A stretch of 64,000 nucleotides of DNA from Apoda limacodes (GCA_946406115.1 OX291540.1:4956563-5020562), one strand, 5' to 3'. Shown: positions 1-12,886, counted from the stretch's first letter. Numbers and translations: made by a program. Notes: generated from the letters alone by a model not told the origin.

Positions 1-630
1 AACTACCGTCAACTACGGTTCGTATGCGTCTGCCGGACAAAAAACTAGCCACCCATTTGCACAAACCCTCGGGCACTCTGTAAGATGGCAACTTCGATAG
101 AAGACCCCGGTGCCAGACCCGATCGAACGCCTTCGCTATGTCCAGGCTACATTCCAATGCCTCCCCCTGACTCTCAATGGCTAGTGCCCATCGTTGTGTG
201 AGATACACTAGAAGGTCACCAGTCGAGCGACCGTGGCGAAAGCCATATTGACGGTCACTGACCAGGTCGTGTACTTCTAGGTATCTTAGAAGCTGTGTGT
301 TGATCACACGCTCCATCACCATGGAGATGAGAGAGGTAATAGCGATAGGCCTGTAATTCGATGGATCTGATCTATCGCCCTTTTTGGGCACCGGGTGCAC
401 ATTCGCAGTCTTCCATGAAGACGGAAATTGCCTAGTGTGGTAGGAAAACGCGAAGAGGCGCGTGAGTACAGGATATAACTCAGGACCACACCGCTTAAGC
501 ACCACTGCTGGTATACCGTCTGGCCTACTCGACTTATGAACGTCTAGAGAAAGCAACGCCCGCCGGACCTCCCGCTGCGTTATGGAGATTTCCGGCATGG
601 TCTTACCGCACCACGGTATAGTAGGTGGTA
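1..630 (-). pseudogene. LINE reverse transcriptase, N-terminal half
   Basis: Minus-strand reading gives, in order, [117 protein letters not shown] and [14 protein letters not shown]. These are RT motifs 0 to 4 of jockey-like elements; SLDIAKAFD holds the first catalytic aspartate. The YADD motif would lie beyond the left edge. I saw no stop in this stretch. The upstream part, 640-870, continues the linker (PSGSRAFWSLAKA). Confidence 0.85.
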
Positions 631-1209
631 CAGCGTCTTCATCGTTTATGTTCGAGTTCGAGGCAAAAAGATTGCCAAGTAGATCGGCTTTCTCTTGAGC
701 TTTATGGGCCAAGTCACTATCGGTCTTTCGCAGTGGTGGTAACGATGACTGGCAAAAGTTCCCTTCGGCAGCTTTGGCAAGCGACCAGAAAGCACGACTC
801 CCAGAAGGATAGCTCGCAAGTTGCCCACCTATTTTGCCGATGAATTTTAATTTTGCTCTGGCAGATGCTTTCTTACTGAACCTCGAGGTAGGTATTAGTT
901 AGTATTTAATTTGCGTTTCAACTCAGAAATATTTGCCTATAAAAATAATATAATATAGCCTCATAGGCAGTTTGCTAGAGAATTTTAGCTTTTCTGCAAG
1001 ACCTAATAAACCACGGTCGTTTTTTGACGCCAGCAGCTACTCGCGGGTTAGGAATATAGCATTCCATACCAGCAAGGATTGTCTCAGTGACTGCGGCTGC
1101 GCAGACGTCAGGATCTTCTGAGTTAAAGCAGATCTGCCTCCACGGGTACGATGCGTAAAATTCTCGCAATCCATCCCAGTCTGCCGACTTATAATACACG
1201 ACGCCAATT

Positions 1210-1910
1210 AGTTAGCTCAGATTGATCGGGTTGTGTGCATGACATTTGAGTCCGAACGAGACAGTGGTCCGAGGAGCCAAGAGGCGCATCCACTGAGACG
1301 GAGTATCCGTCCGGACGAGTAGTCAGCAGAAGGTCCAGTAAGGAGCTTTTATGTTCCTCTATATCTGGTATTCACGTTGGAGAAAGTACCAGCTGAAAGA
1401 ATATATAGGTCAGAGCAAATTCATGAGCAGATATCCCAGCATAGTTATTGGTTCGAAAATTGAGCCACTCACGATGGTGGGCGTTAAAGTCTCCCAAAAT
1501 AACTAGTTCTGCTGTGGGATATTGCTCTAGAACTTTGTCAGTCGTCAAACTCAGGTGCGTGAAGAGTCGAGTAACGTCCGTGTCACCGCTATAAGACCTG
1601 TATAGGCACGCAAAGATACGAGTGTGGCCGCCGTAATCTACGCGCACCCACAATATAGACAGGTCCCTGTCTTCAAGGCTATGAAGGCGGCGACAGGAGA
1701 TATACTCCCGGACGAACATACATACACCGGCACGACTTATAAAATTGTGTTCGAGTTTGTAGCCGGGATAGTGAAGGTATGATGTGTCGGCCGGGCAGGA
1801 TATCTGCGTCTCCGTTAGAAAAAGAATGGTTGGCTGCGCAGTCTCGAGATGGTGGTGGACTGCGTTAAGATTTGCGTGAATACCCCTGATGTTGCAAAAA
1901 TCCTCATTAT
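1210..1910 (-). pseudogene. LINE endonuclease domain (apurinic-type), frameshifted
   Basis: The domain opens with NIRGIHANLNAVHHHLETAQ (the 'IRG...N' start of LINE endonucleases) and continues through TETQIS. The longest open piece is 1719-1372, with VRVDYGGHTRIFACLYRS and the catalytic block VILGDFNAHHREWL. The frame is lost near 1375 after QLVLSPT, and the domain closes in another frame with the conserved GSSDHCLVRT (S-D-H catalytic motif) near 1235. The enzyme nicks target DNA for target-primed reverse transcription. The shift and the changes before 1719 indicate a non-functional copy. Confidence 0.85.
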
Positions 1911-2609
1911 ATGTGGATGGAGTAGCCGCTGTACTCTTTTCTTTTTCGTTCTCATGGCCATTATATATAAAAAAAAGTTACTAAGAAGTTCTAAGACTGC
2001 CGAAGCTCGCCACAGATGATACGGTTGCTGGCACGGCGGGCGGAAGGGCCCCTGATCCCCCTCTGTTGTAGTAGCCGGGTCCACTCCGGTCTCCTTCTCC
2101 GGCACGACTACTACTTCAGAGACTTTACATCGGTTGGCGGATCAGCCTCAGGGCGGAGATTAAGTGATCTCTGGGTTCAGGAACCCCTACAACCTGCGGG
2201 CGGCCAGCGGTCAGCCGTTTCATCAGGTCTCCCTGACCGCCGAACCAGCATGCCATGTCTACACCGAGCAATGACAGCAACAAGCATCGCCGGTCCTCCG
2301 CTGTCCGCGCAGCGAATCCTCAAAGAGCTTTGGCAACATTGTTGACAACTCAATGTTAGTGTTATTATGGCCGCGGTTTTTTGTAAGGGGGAGGTACTTC
2401 CCGAGTTCGGGCCGCTTATTCGAGCAAGTACTTGCTATGCCCTGCTTTAGTTGTTCGGGTAGCTTATTCGAGCGAGTTCTTGCAGTGCCCCACCTCTCTA
2501 CTAAATATTTTTTATTGTTAATATTTATGATGTGGGTTTATATCTGGATTCTAACGTACCTATCAGTGATGAAATTCGGTTTAAAGTTCTCGAAACAGCG
2601 TAGAAACCT

Positions 2610-4425
2610 CCGCAAGATTATGATTTCAAGCAGGACATCGATTATAAAAACGAAACACAACGTGCATTTCGCCACTAGTGGCTCACAGCATACCCTATTC
2701 TGCTCAGGCTAAAGGACCACTTTGCCGTACATGTGTATTATTTCCCGCACAAATTCATCGAGGCAGTACTCAGGGGCCATTTATCGTTCGGCCATGCAAA
2801 AATATCAAAATTTTCATGAGTGTGCGAAATCTCATGCAAATAGCCAGTGGCATCGTGAATCGGTTATACTTTCTAAAAAAAATCTGGAAATCATGCAAAG
2901 AAAAAAAAATGAAGTTTATGAACAGATTGATACTGAATATCACAGGAAAATTTCTTTTTTGCTTTTGCTACGCATGTTTACCCCTTCGAATAAAAACAGA
3001 AGATAGGTCAGATTTCAAAGACTTAGTACGTTTCCGAGTTGAGGCAGGAGATACGGCTTTAAGAAACCACTTTGCGACTGGTTCGAAAAATGCCCTCTAT
3101 GTATCCCATCAAGTACAAAACGAAATTATTGAAACCTGTGCCGATTTTCTTCGTGAAAAGAACTTTTTAATCTTGGCTGACGAGACAGCGGATATAAGCG
3201 GGACTGAACAGCTTTCAATGGGCATAAGATACGTCAAGTTTGACCAAACGAAACACAGTTACGTCATACTTGAAGATTTTTTGGGGAACAGACCACTTCA
3301 AAAATTAGATGCTGCATCGATTTCTGAAGTTATAATGTCTTTTTTGACATCATGTGGTTTAGATCTCAACAAAATGGTTGGGCAAAGGTATGATGGTTGC
3401 TCCACGATGGCTGGACATGTTGGTGGAGTTCAGAAAATAATTAATGATAAATAACCCAAAGCAAAGTATTTCCACTGTGCTAGTCACATATAAATATCTT
3501 GTTGTCAATGATTTAAATAATTTGAGTGAAATAAGAAATTCTTCTGGAATGATTAAGGAAACTATAACTTTTTTTAGAGAGAGCATTTTACGGCGAAAAA
3601 AATTTCCAAATATTCCATTGGTTTGCGAAACCAGATGGTCTGCAAAGTACAAAAGTATTCGAATTTTCGCTCAAAATTTCACCAAAAATAAAGAAGCATT
3701 ACAAGACCTCACAGAAGATCAAGCCACTAATTCTAAGACAAAGGTTAGAGCTTACCAACTGCGCACTGCTTTGACCACCACAAATTTAATTGTGGCATTG
3801 CATATTATTGCTACTTACTCGGCAAAGCTTGAGCCTGTCTGCAACCAGCTTCAACAAGTGAATTTTGACATTAACTCAGTGAATGACCACATTTGCAAAC
3901 TCACTAAAATAATAGAGGGTCACAGATAAAACGCATCGCAGGAATTTACTGCTAGATTTGAAGCAGCTAAACAAAGTTGCGAAGACCTTAATATTGAGAT
4001 TAAATGCCAACGAGTTACGAAACGACAAGCTCATCGATCCAACCACCCATCCGAAGACGTTGAAGAATTTTACAGAAGAGCTTAATAAATCCCTAACCTT
4101 GATTCGATCATTTCTTCTTTAAAAGACAGATTTTCTGAAACACATAATAAATCATTTTCTCTGTTACAACTACACTCAATAATAATAAGGCCTCAGTAAA
4201 GAAGAATTTCTTAGAGCTGCAAAAGACATTGAAAATTTGTATGGCGATCTTTTTGCAAGTGTGATTTGTGGTATTTCTTCACCTCCTGTTAAATCTGTTG
4301 CCTATGAAGAAACAACTAGTCAAACAAAGCCCGGTCCATACCTGTCACAACTCATCACCAAGAATGCACTCGTGATTGAAAGGCACGAAATCGATCCGAG
4401 GATTCGTTTGACCGCGGTGTGCTAG
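2610..4425 (+). pseudogene. Broken hAT-type transposase (TTF zinc finger / DUF4371 family)
   Basis: Pieces in several frames make up one decayed gene. First comes a TTF-type zinc-finger start (YSAQAKGPLCRTCVLFPA, about 2696-2790). The frame then shifts to KYQNFHECAKSHANSQWHRE (about 2800-3006), and again to 3007-3454, which holds FLILADETADISGTEQLS (first catalytic Asp region) and GQRYDGCSTMAGHVGGVQ. The next piece, 3444-3929, includes CETRWSAKYKS. Weak continuation reaches 4425. This order matches the 'zinc finger MYM / 52 kDa repressor-like' DUF4371 proteins, which are hAT transposases. A stop near 2670, at least two frameshifts and later stops show it is dead. It abuts the LINE at 1-2345. 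Confidence 0.8.
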
Positions 4426-4439
4426 AAAATTGCATATTT

Positions 4440-6020
4440 CCGCGGATATATTAAGCGGATATGAATATACAAAGCGGATATATATCTTTATTTGGAATGA
4501 TATGTGACATATCCAATCTTTGTCCGGAGTTACTTAGCCCATAGCTAGAGTGAAGGATTGAAAAGATAGTGCACGAGGTAAAACAATTTTACTCAAAAAC
4601 GATATGTGATGTTCAAATTACATTTTAAAAGAATACAGGAGGAAAATCAATTCTGGATCGCTAACACAAAATTAAAAAAAAAAACCTGGACATAAGGCGA
4701 CAGCAGTAATTCCCTATACGATTTCCTTTACATGGCCTGTTACAAAGGAACTCGCGTACAAATAGCACAAGATTTTTTCTATTTAGGGTTCCGTACCTCG
4801 TAAGGAAAAAGCAACCCTTATGGGATCACTTTGTTGTCTGTCTGTCTGTCATGACCCTTTTTCTCAGGAACGCGTGAAGGTATTTTCGTTTCGTTAAGGT
4901 ACCTTAAATCTGTAAATCAAGCTTCTAAGTCAACGAAATATAAAAATACGGCCATATTTGTCGCATATTTTGGAATTCGCAAATAAGTAAATCATAACCT
5001 ATGATAAACAAAGCAGTGGTATCAAAAACAAACAGGAAGGTTGATGTTATCGTAAAATCGATTCGGTACCTAATTTATTTTGAATGTCGATTTTGCTTGA
5101 GTTGTGAGTAGGTACCTATTTTATGAACGTAAAGTATTAGAATCATTTGATGCAATGGCTGGGCGAGATACCTTAAGGTGATATTGACGAACGCGCACGA
5201 GTTTTACAGCGTGGAGGTACAATTTCATCTGCTGTGTTTGGTAATATTTTCCTGTAACTAATAAATAAAGCATCACATCATGCCTTTTACTTAGCTATTG
5301 GGTAGGGATATAAGTAGGGTCCGTCACATTCACGTTCACACACCGAAAATCCCTTTATTCCCCGTGATCCCTGCTGTAGTCCCTGGAAGGGACCACGAAT
5401 CGTTCCAGATGTAGAAGGTGTTATTTATTCTATCAATCTACAAATGTTATCTTTGTGTCATCTTCTAAAACTACGTCGTATCTGACAGGGCTTAGGTACT
5501 CTGGACAATAATCCAAATTACAATCGAAGAAAATCTTAATTATTGTCACGCTTTAAAGCCAATACCTACTCTAGATCCCTACTTACTATCTCATGATTTT
5601 GCAGAAAAATAATCCTACCTCTATACAGCTGTTTATCTAACGACAGTTTTATACTGAAATTGTATATTGAGCATTGAGAGCTACTCAACTGTAATACTCA
5701 CATTACATGAGTCCACGTACAGGGACTGACCTATTTAATATGTTGCCAAAATATCTACCATAGTGTAAGTTGGATACAACCTAATATATGTATGGTTGCA
5801 CTTATTTGATAGAAAAGTCTTGAGAAATTGCAAACAGCACTGAATAATAGGTATTAAAATTGTATCTTATAATATCTTGCCCACACTTAAAAGATACTTC
5901 ATTATGTAATATATCCAGTAAAGAATAGTTTCTGTTGCTGAGTATAATGCACAATTAAGTCAGTAGGTACTAAGGAATTCTTTAAAAATCAAACCACCAT
6001 TATCTTATAATTTTTTCTCG
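4440..6020. other. Intergenic, repeat debris, no gene seen
   Basis: AT-rich sequence without coding signal. Within it, 4785-5050 begins 'ggttccgtacctcgt', has a GTCT microsatellite (4835-4850) and then the phrase 'tctaagtcaacg', which recurs near 53370 in intron 1. This marks a dispersed repeat family common in Lepidoptera. The rest, including 5100-6020, shows nothing I can name. Confidence 0.5.
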
Positions 6021-6059
6021 ATTTAATTTGAAAGAGATGATGTTGATGTTTTATTTCAG

Positions 6060-6275
6060 GATGCCTGTCACTGTCACAACCAGTGGAGTAATGTTTTTTT
6101 ATATTGTTTCAGTAATCTTGGACAATGCAAATTTAAGAATGTGAACTGTAGACTCACTATTAGCAATGATAGATATGTATTACAAAAGTCAAGTACTAAA
6201 AACATCAATAAAAAGATTATTGCTGCTTTAAATGAACCAAATATTGAAGCGGATACAACAGTAGAATTAGATTAA
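6060..6275 (+). other. Unassigned coding-like exon or fragment
   Basis: After a good acceptor-like TTTTATTTCAG, one frame is open for 71 codons to a TAA at 6273-6275. The peptide starts DACHCHNQWSNVFLYCFSNL, continues GQCKFKNVNCRLTISNDRYV and ends EPNIEADTTVELD. It is Cys/His-rich in its first half and acidic at the end, and lacks an initiating ATG. I do not recognise the family. It could be a terminal exon of an unidentified plus-strand gene, a fragment of a transposon protein, or chance. No AATAAA follows closely. Confidence 0.25.
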
Positions 6276-6372
6276 GTACAAGAATTGAAATTCTTCTAAA
6301 TTTATTTCGTGCTATTATTTAACTAAAACCAATCTCTTTATAACTGTCTAGTAAATATCATTTCAGTGAACT

Positions 6373-6705
6373 GCTGATCGACTTGATGATTTCCCTAACA
6401 TATCAGCCTTACAAACACTGCTAGATAAAGGCGTACCTTACGAATTTCTTAAACAAATCCATCTGTACCACTTGAATTCAGCTAGGACAACTCACCCTAG
6501 GTTGCCAGTCCGCGTGGTAGGAACCACATTGGTTGAAATTCACGGCGGCATGAGAATGAAGAAGTTTTCATTATTTTTATGACTGCGGTCTCTAATCAAG
6601 AACCTTCTTTCTCCTTTGTTTGAGTTCTACGAGCACTCTTATTATTCTGTTAAGAAGCTCCAAGCGTTGCAATTTATGCAGAGCAGTTTTGAGTTTATGA
6701 CGTGA
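6373..6705 (+). other. Unassigned decayed coding-like stretch
   Basis: One frame runs from 6373 for 69 codons (ADRLDDFPNISALQTLLDKG, then VPYEFLKQIHLYHLNSARTT, PRLPVRVVGTTLVEIHGGMR) to a TGA at 6580-6582. It then continues in the same frame (LRSLIKNLLSPLFEFYEHSY) to a stop at 6703-6705. Protein-like composition on both sides of one internal stop suggests a decayed gene, perhaps of the same origin as 6060-6275. I cannot assign a family. A transposon protein is the likeliest explanation. Confidence 0.3.
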
Positions 6706-7084
6706 ACAGTCCTGAGCACTAGTCACAGTCATATAAAATTTCCCACTTTTGACTGCATCCTGGTTGAGAAAATTTTATCATGGTTGATGATGATCTAGCG
6801 GCTAGAGTAAAGCTTGCTTTTTACCAAAGGCCATAATCTATTGTAGAAGTTGGTGTTGACTGCCATCTTCGTATATCGACTTCCTACACTTTGTATTTAA
6901 CTCGAGCCCTTATAAGTTCTAGATGTGGTGACACAACAAAACCTTGTGTATTCATATGTTAAGTGTATGGTTTGTTCATACACTCTTCAAGTCATCATCA
7001 ACCAACAATGATGAACTTTTGTTTGTAAATAAGTTCTTGCTAAGTGATAGGTCAATAGTTTTATTACGAGTAATGCCCTAGGTG

Positions 7085-7165
7085 TAAGCGTCCATAGGCT
7101 GCGGTGACTGCTTACCATCAGGCGGACCGCAAGTTTGTTTGCCACCTTAGTGGTATAAAAAATTC
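7085..7165 (+). mobile_element. Solo 3' tail of the jockey-like LINE family
   Basis: Contains 'cgtccataggctgcggtga', 'ccatcaggcggaccgcaa' and 'ccttagtggtataaaaaa'. It matches, with a few changes, the last bases of the LINE copy that ends at 26406. It is either a very short 5'-truncated copy or a SINE that borrowed this tail. Confidence 0.7.
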
Positions 7166-7169
7166 AGAT

Positions 7170-10100
7170 TTGTTATTATAGTTTAATTATTGTAGTTGTA
7201 CAATCCGTATACTAAATTCTATCACTCACCTTATAGCGCTATTGGTCGGGGGCCTTACGACGGAACTAGGACCTAGGCCTCAGTCTGTACTTATGTTATC
7301 TATGAGGGGGGCCTTCTTGAAGGAAGGAAACTTACTTTAAAACTTAGGAAACTGCTACAAAATAGACAAGACCGATTCAAACTTTAAGTCCGTCACCGTG
7401 GCGGTTCATTGTACAAAAGGTGCTACATCCAGGGACATCCACACTGCTTCGGCTGATCAAATCACACTTGAAGTCTACCGATTTGCACTCTAATTCACCA
7501 AACTCACGTCGATACCATGACGTTGGTATTTTCGATCGAACGCGGGATTTACTTTGTACGCGGGCAGTACTGACTTTTCAGAAGTCCTTCAAAAATTCCA
7601 AAGCGAACAAAAAACACTTACAACGCAATACGCGAGTGTCGCTTCCAACCTGCCGCAAAGACTGAACTGAACTATCTGCACGGCCGAACGTGCGTTCCAT
7701 ATAGCTAAGACCGAGGTCAATGGCATACAAAGTGAATGGCGAGACTACGCTTATCTTTACCGAACAATTATGTTATATTATGGTAACAATTATATTTCAT
7801 TCCATGCGACCTTGTATAGTGTAGTCAGTTAAATATATTCATTTCATTCCTAATAAATGTAACATCTAAACATATATTTATTAATATAGGTAGTACTACT
7901 GACTACTCTTTGTGCTTTCGTATTTGAAGAAAAGTTGATGTATTCACAAATTTAGGTGTTGATTCCATTTTGATAGCATGACAGCATGGCTATATTAAAC
8001 TTGTAACACATCTTCATCATATTATCTGCAAAATAATTTAGACAATTAGCTATAGAGCTATAGATGGTACGGTGTTTAGGTAAACGGTAAACAATAATAA
8101 GTAGGTACTAGAGCTAAGCAGCATTTTTTCGAGTTATGAATAAAGAAATAAAGAAATCCTACTAATACTTTATGCAATATATTTAAGTTTGTGACAATGA
8201 CAATTTGGCGCACACATATATTATTATTAGAATTGAGGAACAAATATTTTATAATGATATTACTCTGTTGAGTAATAATTAGCTGATTAAGTTTCTTACA
8301 TGATTATTTTGAAAAAGACTGAAAGATATTTTTTTACCGATAAATAATGTCAAAAGCGGAGTAAAAATCAATTACCTATCTAAACTGTTCCAAAACCACT
8401 TTCTAATTGCCTCACTGTGTTTAATACCTGTAGGCTAGCATTTGCTCTCTGCATTATGGAAATAGATAATTGATATTTTTCTTCTAATTCACTTTGATTT
8501 CCTACTATGTTTACAGTATAATTCTTATTATTTGATTTTTTTAATTGTGTTGCCTTAGTGATTAAATACTATTGCTGTTCCATCAAAGTTGGATAGGTAC
8601 ACCTGCAGGGAACTGACCAAACATAAAAGGAAGGGTAGGTAGGTATCTAGATTTTGTTTGGTATATTTTAGGTTATAGATTTTGACTGCAAGTTTTCCTA
8701 CTTCACTTATGGCGTAATGAATAGGTAGGTCCTATGCAGTGTCTTGCTGTTAAATACTTACAATTTTCTTCGCTCTTAGTGATCTTGTGTGGTCTTGTCT
8801 TGATTTACTTGAAATTTTGACACGATACTTTCGGCATGTTGTACATTTAGAAAAAAAAAGCAAAATACAACCTTTGTTTTGAAACCTTAACAATTAAGGT
8901 CCGAATTACAGAGAGCGTAGGCTTATTAATAGGGTTTCGTTGGCATCCTTTGTGTTCTGAAATCTAAAAAGTATCAGTGCATGTAATACAGTTTTATAAT
9001 TTTTCTTCGTTTGACATAGAATATTTCTATGTCGTTTGACTTTTTTGACACTTCTTGCACAATACTTATATTATAAATTCGAAAGTGTCTCTGTTATCTT
9101 TTATTCAGCTAAACGGTCCGCTGAACCGATCTCGATGAAATTTGGCAATGGAATATAGCTTACACCCCTGCCCTTTAAAGGGTTATCCTTGAAGTAAAGA
9201 GGCCTATTGTAGTCCTTTGATTAGTTTATTTTAAATGTTTAGTTCTAACGGTTCTAACACTGATGTATTGAAAAAGAAACATGAAAGTGAAATTAATGCT
9301 ATAGAATGAGAGCATTGAGAAGTATGTGTGATGATGGGTGTGACTCTGAATGAAAGGATAAGATAATACGTATATAAAACGTATGATAAGATGCTATTAA
9401 ACGAGCAATAACTGTTTGTAACCGCGTCCTCGAAAAAAGGCTCAAACTAAACATATTCACGAACTAAAAAATTAGTGTCGGACAACCGTCCGGAATCGTG
9501 ACAACTTGTGCCTTTCACTTTTTATGTCTGTCTCTCTCGCTCTTAGGCGGGCTAACCATGCCGCGTGCCTCTCACTCGCTCTCATTGTGAGCGCATAACG
9601 TGAGCGGAGCGTAACGCAGTTTCTTGAAGTGTCACCCGGCAAACCAATTTATAAGACGTTGTCACGTCAAAATATTTAATACATGAGACCGCTTCAAGAA
9701 ATTTCGGTTACACTTCGGGCTTGCAGCCGCGTGATAAAATTCAGTCGTGCAGTCAAGCAGTTACAGCAAAAAAACATGACTGCCCAGCTGTGGGCGGCTT
9801 TAGCGCAGTTATCGAGGTAATTAGTATAATAACTAAAACTTCCATACCAGCCTCTCACTGTGGGGGCACGGCCTACCCTAAACGAGGTCCATTCCAACGC
9901 TAGTCCATCACGCACGCCCAGTGCAGATTGTGGACTTATCATACGCTTTTTTGGACGCGTGCAGGTTTCCTTACGATATTTTAAGCCCTCAGGACGCAAG
10001 TCGAAATCGTAACCCCAAAACCACCAGCGACTTATATGGGTACTACAAAATATGTTAATTTTTATTATTTTTCTTTCAAAATCCATATAACAGCTGAAGG

Positions 10101-10940
10101 TCAAGTTAGCTACTAGAGCAGTTGAAATAAATGCTCAAGCAATTGACAACGATTGCTTCATTAGCCAACATTGGGATTCTTGAACGACGTCCAACGAATA
10201 ACTTCTCAAGCTGCTAATGCATGGCCGCCTTAAAGGCTTCTACGGCTCTTACTGTTTCCCAGTCGCACATGAGACACGCCAGTCAATAAAAATAAGAGTA
10301 TAACCATATTTTATAACCAGATTAGCTCAAATAGTTGCAATTCGGCACAGACAAATTATTAACATTATTTTTAATATTAGATTTAGCATCGCCTAATAAA
10401 TGTGAGACTATGATTACAAAACACAATAACAATAAATTACATCTTATGTTTCGGCTAAATCCTCAGGCCCTTTTTGGGGAGCCTTATGATTATTAAGATG
10501 CCTTATGTCTTCCCAAAGGTGCTCTTCACGGGCTAAGGTGGCAAAAGCTAAGATACAAAACAGCGCATCGCTAATGGATATCATGGAACACAACAATCAA
10601 AACAAAATTGATACATTTGCTAGCAGCAAATTCGCAAAGCAAAATGCGTTCCAAGCAACACAAAATAAAAAACATTTTTTAAACTAAAAACTAAAAATAA
10701 AGTATACTTTGAACAAACACGCAATGAAATCCTCAAGTTATAAACGATCACAAGCGCAGTCAGAAGTTTTGTTTTATAAAGGTCTCGCAGGAGCGCACAT
10801 TGAGTTTTCTATTTTTTTTATTGGCGAGAAAAAACTTTGATATTTGTTATCTGTTGTTATTACGATTGTTAATTAAGGAACGATGAACGATGACACATCC
10901 AGTTTATATTGTTGAAATACACTATAACAATTTGTAAACA
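7170..10940. other. Intergenic, no recognisable gene
   Basis: Mostly AT-rich unique sequence. 7420-7665 (81 codons, plus) and 9694-10104 (136 codons, minus) are open but have no family signature I can name. The latter lies next to GC-richer sequence (9480-9640, with CTCTCGCTC runs and 'gttgtcacgtcaaaa') that looks like repeat DNA. Around 9110-9170, 'ctgaaccgatctcgatgaaatttgg' marks another dispersed repeat common in Lepidoptera. Confidence 0.4.
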
Positions 10941-10944
10941 AAAT

Positions 10945-11390
10945 CCACTTAACTGATGAGGCGCACTTTCGATTAGGTGGCTTTAGTAAATAAACATAAC
11001 TGCCTTATTTGGGGGACGGATAAACCTAAACAGATTCACAGATGCATCTTCTGAGAGACACAGTTTAATGCGGTATTTGGGCAGATGGGGTGATTGGGCA
11101 ATTCTTATTTAAAAATGAAAAATTCAGTGACGGTAAATGTTATTCTTATGGGATTTTGTCAAATCAAAGGTTTATGCAAGCAACTCACAAACGATTCCCG
11201 AGTATAAGGCCCGAGATCTACAGACTAGTCAGTGAGGTTGAGCCTTACCAGAAGAACACAGATGTGTACAGTCGTGAAGAAGTTTGGATATTTTATTTAA
11301 AAATTAATCGCAAACATAATTATATGTGTAGAAATCAAAATCGGCTTTTGTCAAAATGATGTTTTTTTAAAAAAAATTATCGTGCCTTCC
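10945..11390 (+). pseudogene. Decayed mariner/IS630-type transposase remnant
   Basis: Fragments in alternating frames read LTDEAHFRLGGF, then VNKHNCLIWGTDKPKQIH, then CGIWADGVIGQFLFKNE (with 11090-11359 open). The order 'F/L-TDEAHF-L-G-VNKHNCR-WG ... W-GVIGP-FF-NE' is that of a DDE transposase seen in many insect genomes. The first catalytic Asp region (TDEAHF) is visible; the second Asp and the C-terminal part are absent or unrecognisable. At least two frameshifts make it non-functional. Confidence 0.55.
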
Positions 11391-11399
11391 TGATGGGAC

Positions 11400-12788
11400 A
11401 CCTTTATATTGTTAACGGACGTCCACCCTAAGTAGCTTTCGGAATATTACCATTTAAACTTTGAACTAGGTTTGAATTTTACAAAACCCTTTTTTAGTGA
11501 AACTTTGTAAATAGTTTAAAAAAGACACATGATCACATTCGCTCGAAAATTTTACAAATAGACGTCGAGAAAGATATTTCACACTATTAGCATAAAAACA
11601 TTCGCAAAAGATATCAGCTTGAGCTCTTTACTAACTTTAACATCTACATTGCATTTTTTATGTATTTCGTATTTTATCGAGGGAAGCGTCCAAAACTCCA
11701 CTATGTCAGGTATTAATCGTGACATGTAAACAAATTTACGCAGTAATAAGCTTTCGCTTTCATTAGCAACATAGTCTACTGCGATAGTGTTGTTTTCATA
11801 CAGGTTTAAAATCGAATATTTGTACCTACCTTTACCCCGAAACCGCAGAAATAATACTAAGGCAAGACATACACGTAAGGCTGTGGTCAGTGATACTTAT
11901 TTAAGCGCGACCTAAATTAATTTAAATAAAGAATTCGCTTAGCATTACAATATTAAATTCATCCACCTTGTAAAAGTATCGCCTTTGATATGTAAGTAGT
12001 AGACGAAACTTCACCCTGCACACATTTGTCTTTTACAAATAGAAATGCTGATTTGCGTTTGATTTCAAGATGGGATTGTTAGATGGATAAGCTAGTACTA
12101 CTACGAAATATACTTTTCGTTTATTTCGACTACCACAAAAAAAATAGCTTCGAGAGGTAAACAGGAACTTTCACATGCGACAAATATTAAGACAGGTATA
12201 AATTGAAAACGTCGGTAAGTGATTGGTTTAAATGTACCTGACGACACAAAGCTGAAATCTAGTGACTCTTACAATGGTAGTCCGCAACGGGAAGTCGGCG
12301 GCTGAAAAAGGCTTTAACTTGTACTGGCGGTGGTCTAGTAACTTGCTAGTCGATAGTTGCGTTGTTGGACGGTCAAATCTTTTTGCATTTTCTAATAACT
12401 GTAAAGGACTATTGTCAACAGTCAAGCATGATCAACAACTGTAAAATAACTATTAATTAAACACAAAAAATAAATATCAAAAAATAATGCACTCGGGCTG
12501 GGGCGGTGCAGTACATTGTCTATGCTACCGTAAAAAAAACAATGGCTCTTTTTTCACTAAAATAGTTAAGTTCTTCTTTATACACTTCCAAGATTAAAAA
12601 TAGACTACCTGCGAAAAATTAGAAAAAGAATTTTAACGATTTTATTGAAATACAAGGCAGCCAAACTCAATATTAGCAAAATAAATAAATATATCACACA
12701 GTGCCACGACTATGGGTAGATACTAGACAACGAATAGAAATATTTATACACTTTTTGGTAAATGTGTACATACATATTATACATAGAA
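11400..12788. other. Intergenic, nothing recognised
   Basis: AT-rich DNA with short overlapping open frames on both strands near 12228-12444 that show no protein signature. Confidence 0.4.
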
Positions 12789-12886
12789 AACACCTAGATC
12801 TAAGACAAACACTTATTACATAAAATATTTGTCCTGTGCTGAAATCGAACCTATGCCCTCTGCACAGCAGGAAGCCTCGTTAGCAA
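12789..12886 (-). mobile_element. Degenerate tRNA-derived SINE remnant
   Basis: The plus strand reads 'cacctagatctaagacaaac', 'tttgtcctgtgctgaaatcg' and 'aacctatgccctctgcaca'. On the minus strand the last part is an RNA polymerase III B-box-like GGTTCGATT followed by the 'gacaaatattt' body of a tRNA-headed SINE that is frequent in Lepidoptera. The A box and head are eroded. Confidence 0.45.

Larger units (their letters stand above)
1..2345 (-). mobile_element. Jockey-like non-LTR retrotransposon, 3' part cut by window edge
   Basis: Read on the minus strand this is ORF2 of a jockey-superfamily LINE. An apurinic-type endonuclease runs from about 1910 to 1210, a linker from about 1200 to 640, and the first half of a reverse transcriptase from about 600 to 1, where the window ends. 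The part from 1910 to about 2345 has no clear domain and is treated as 5' region; that boundary is uncertain. The copy carries frameshifts, so it is probably dead. The same family recurs at 25.3-26.4 kb and 47.8-48.3 kb. Confidence 0.85.

Noticed and set aside
7420..7665. 81-codon plus-strand open frame.
   Set aside because: Low-information composition and no homology that I recognise.
9694..10104. 136-codon minus-strand open frame.
   Set aside because: No family signature, no splice context, and it overlaps repeat-like GC-richer sequence; not supported as a gene.
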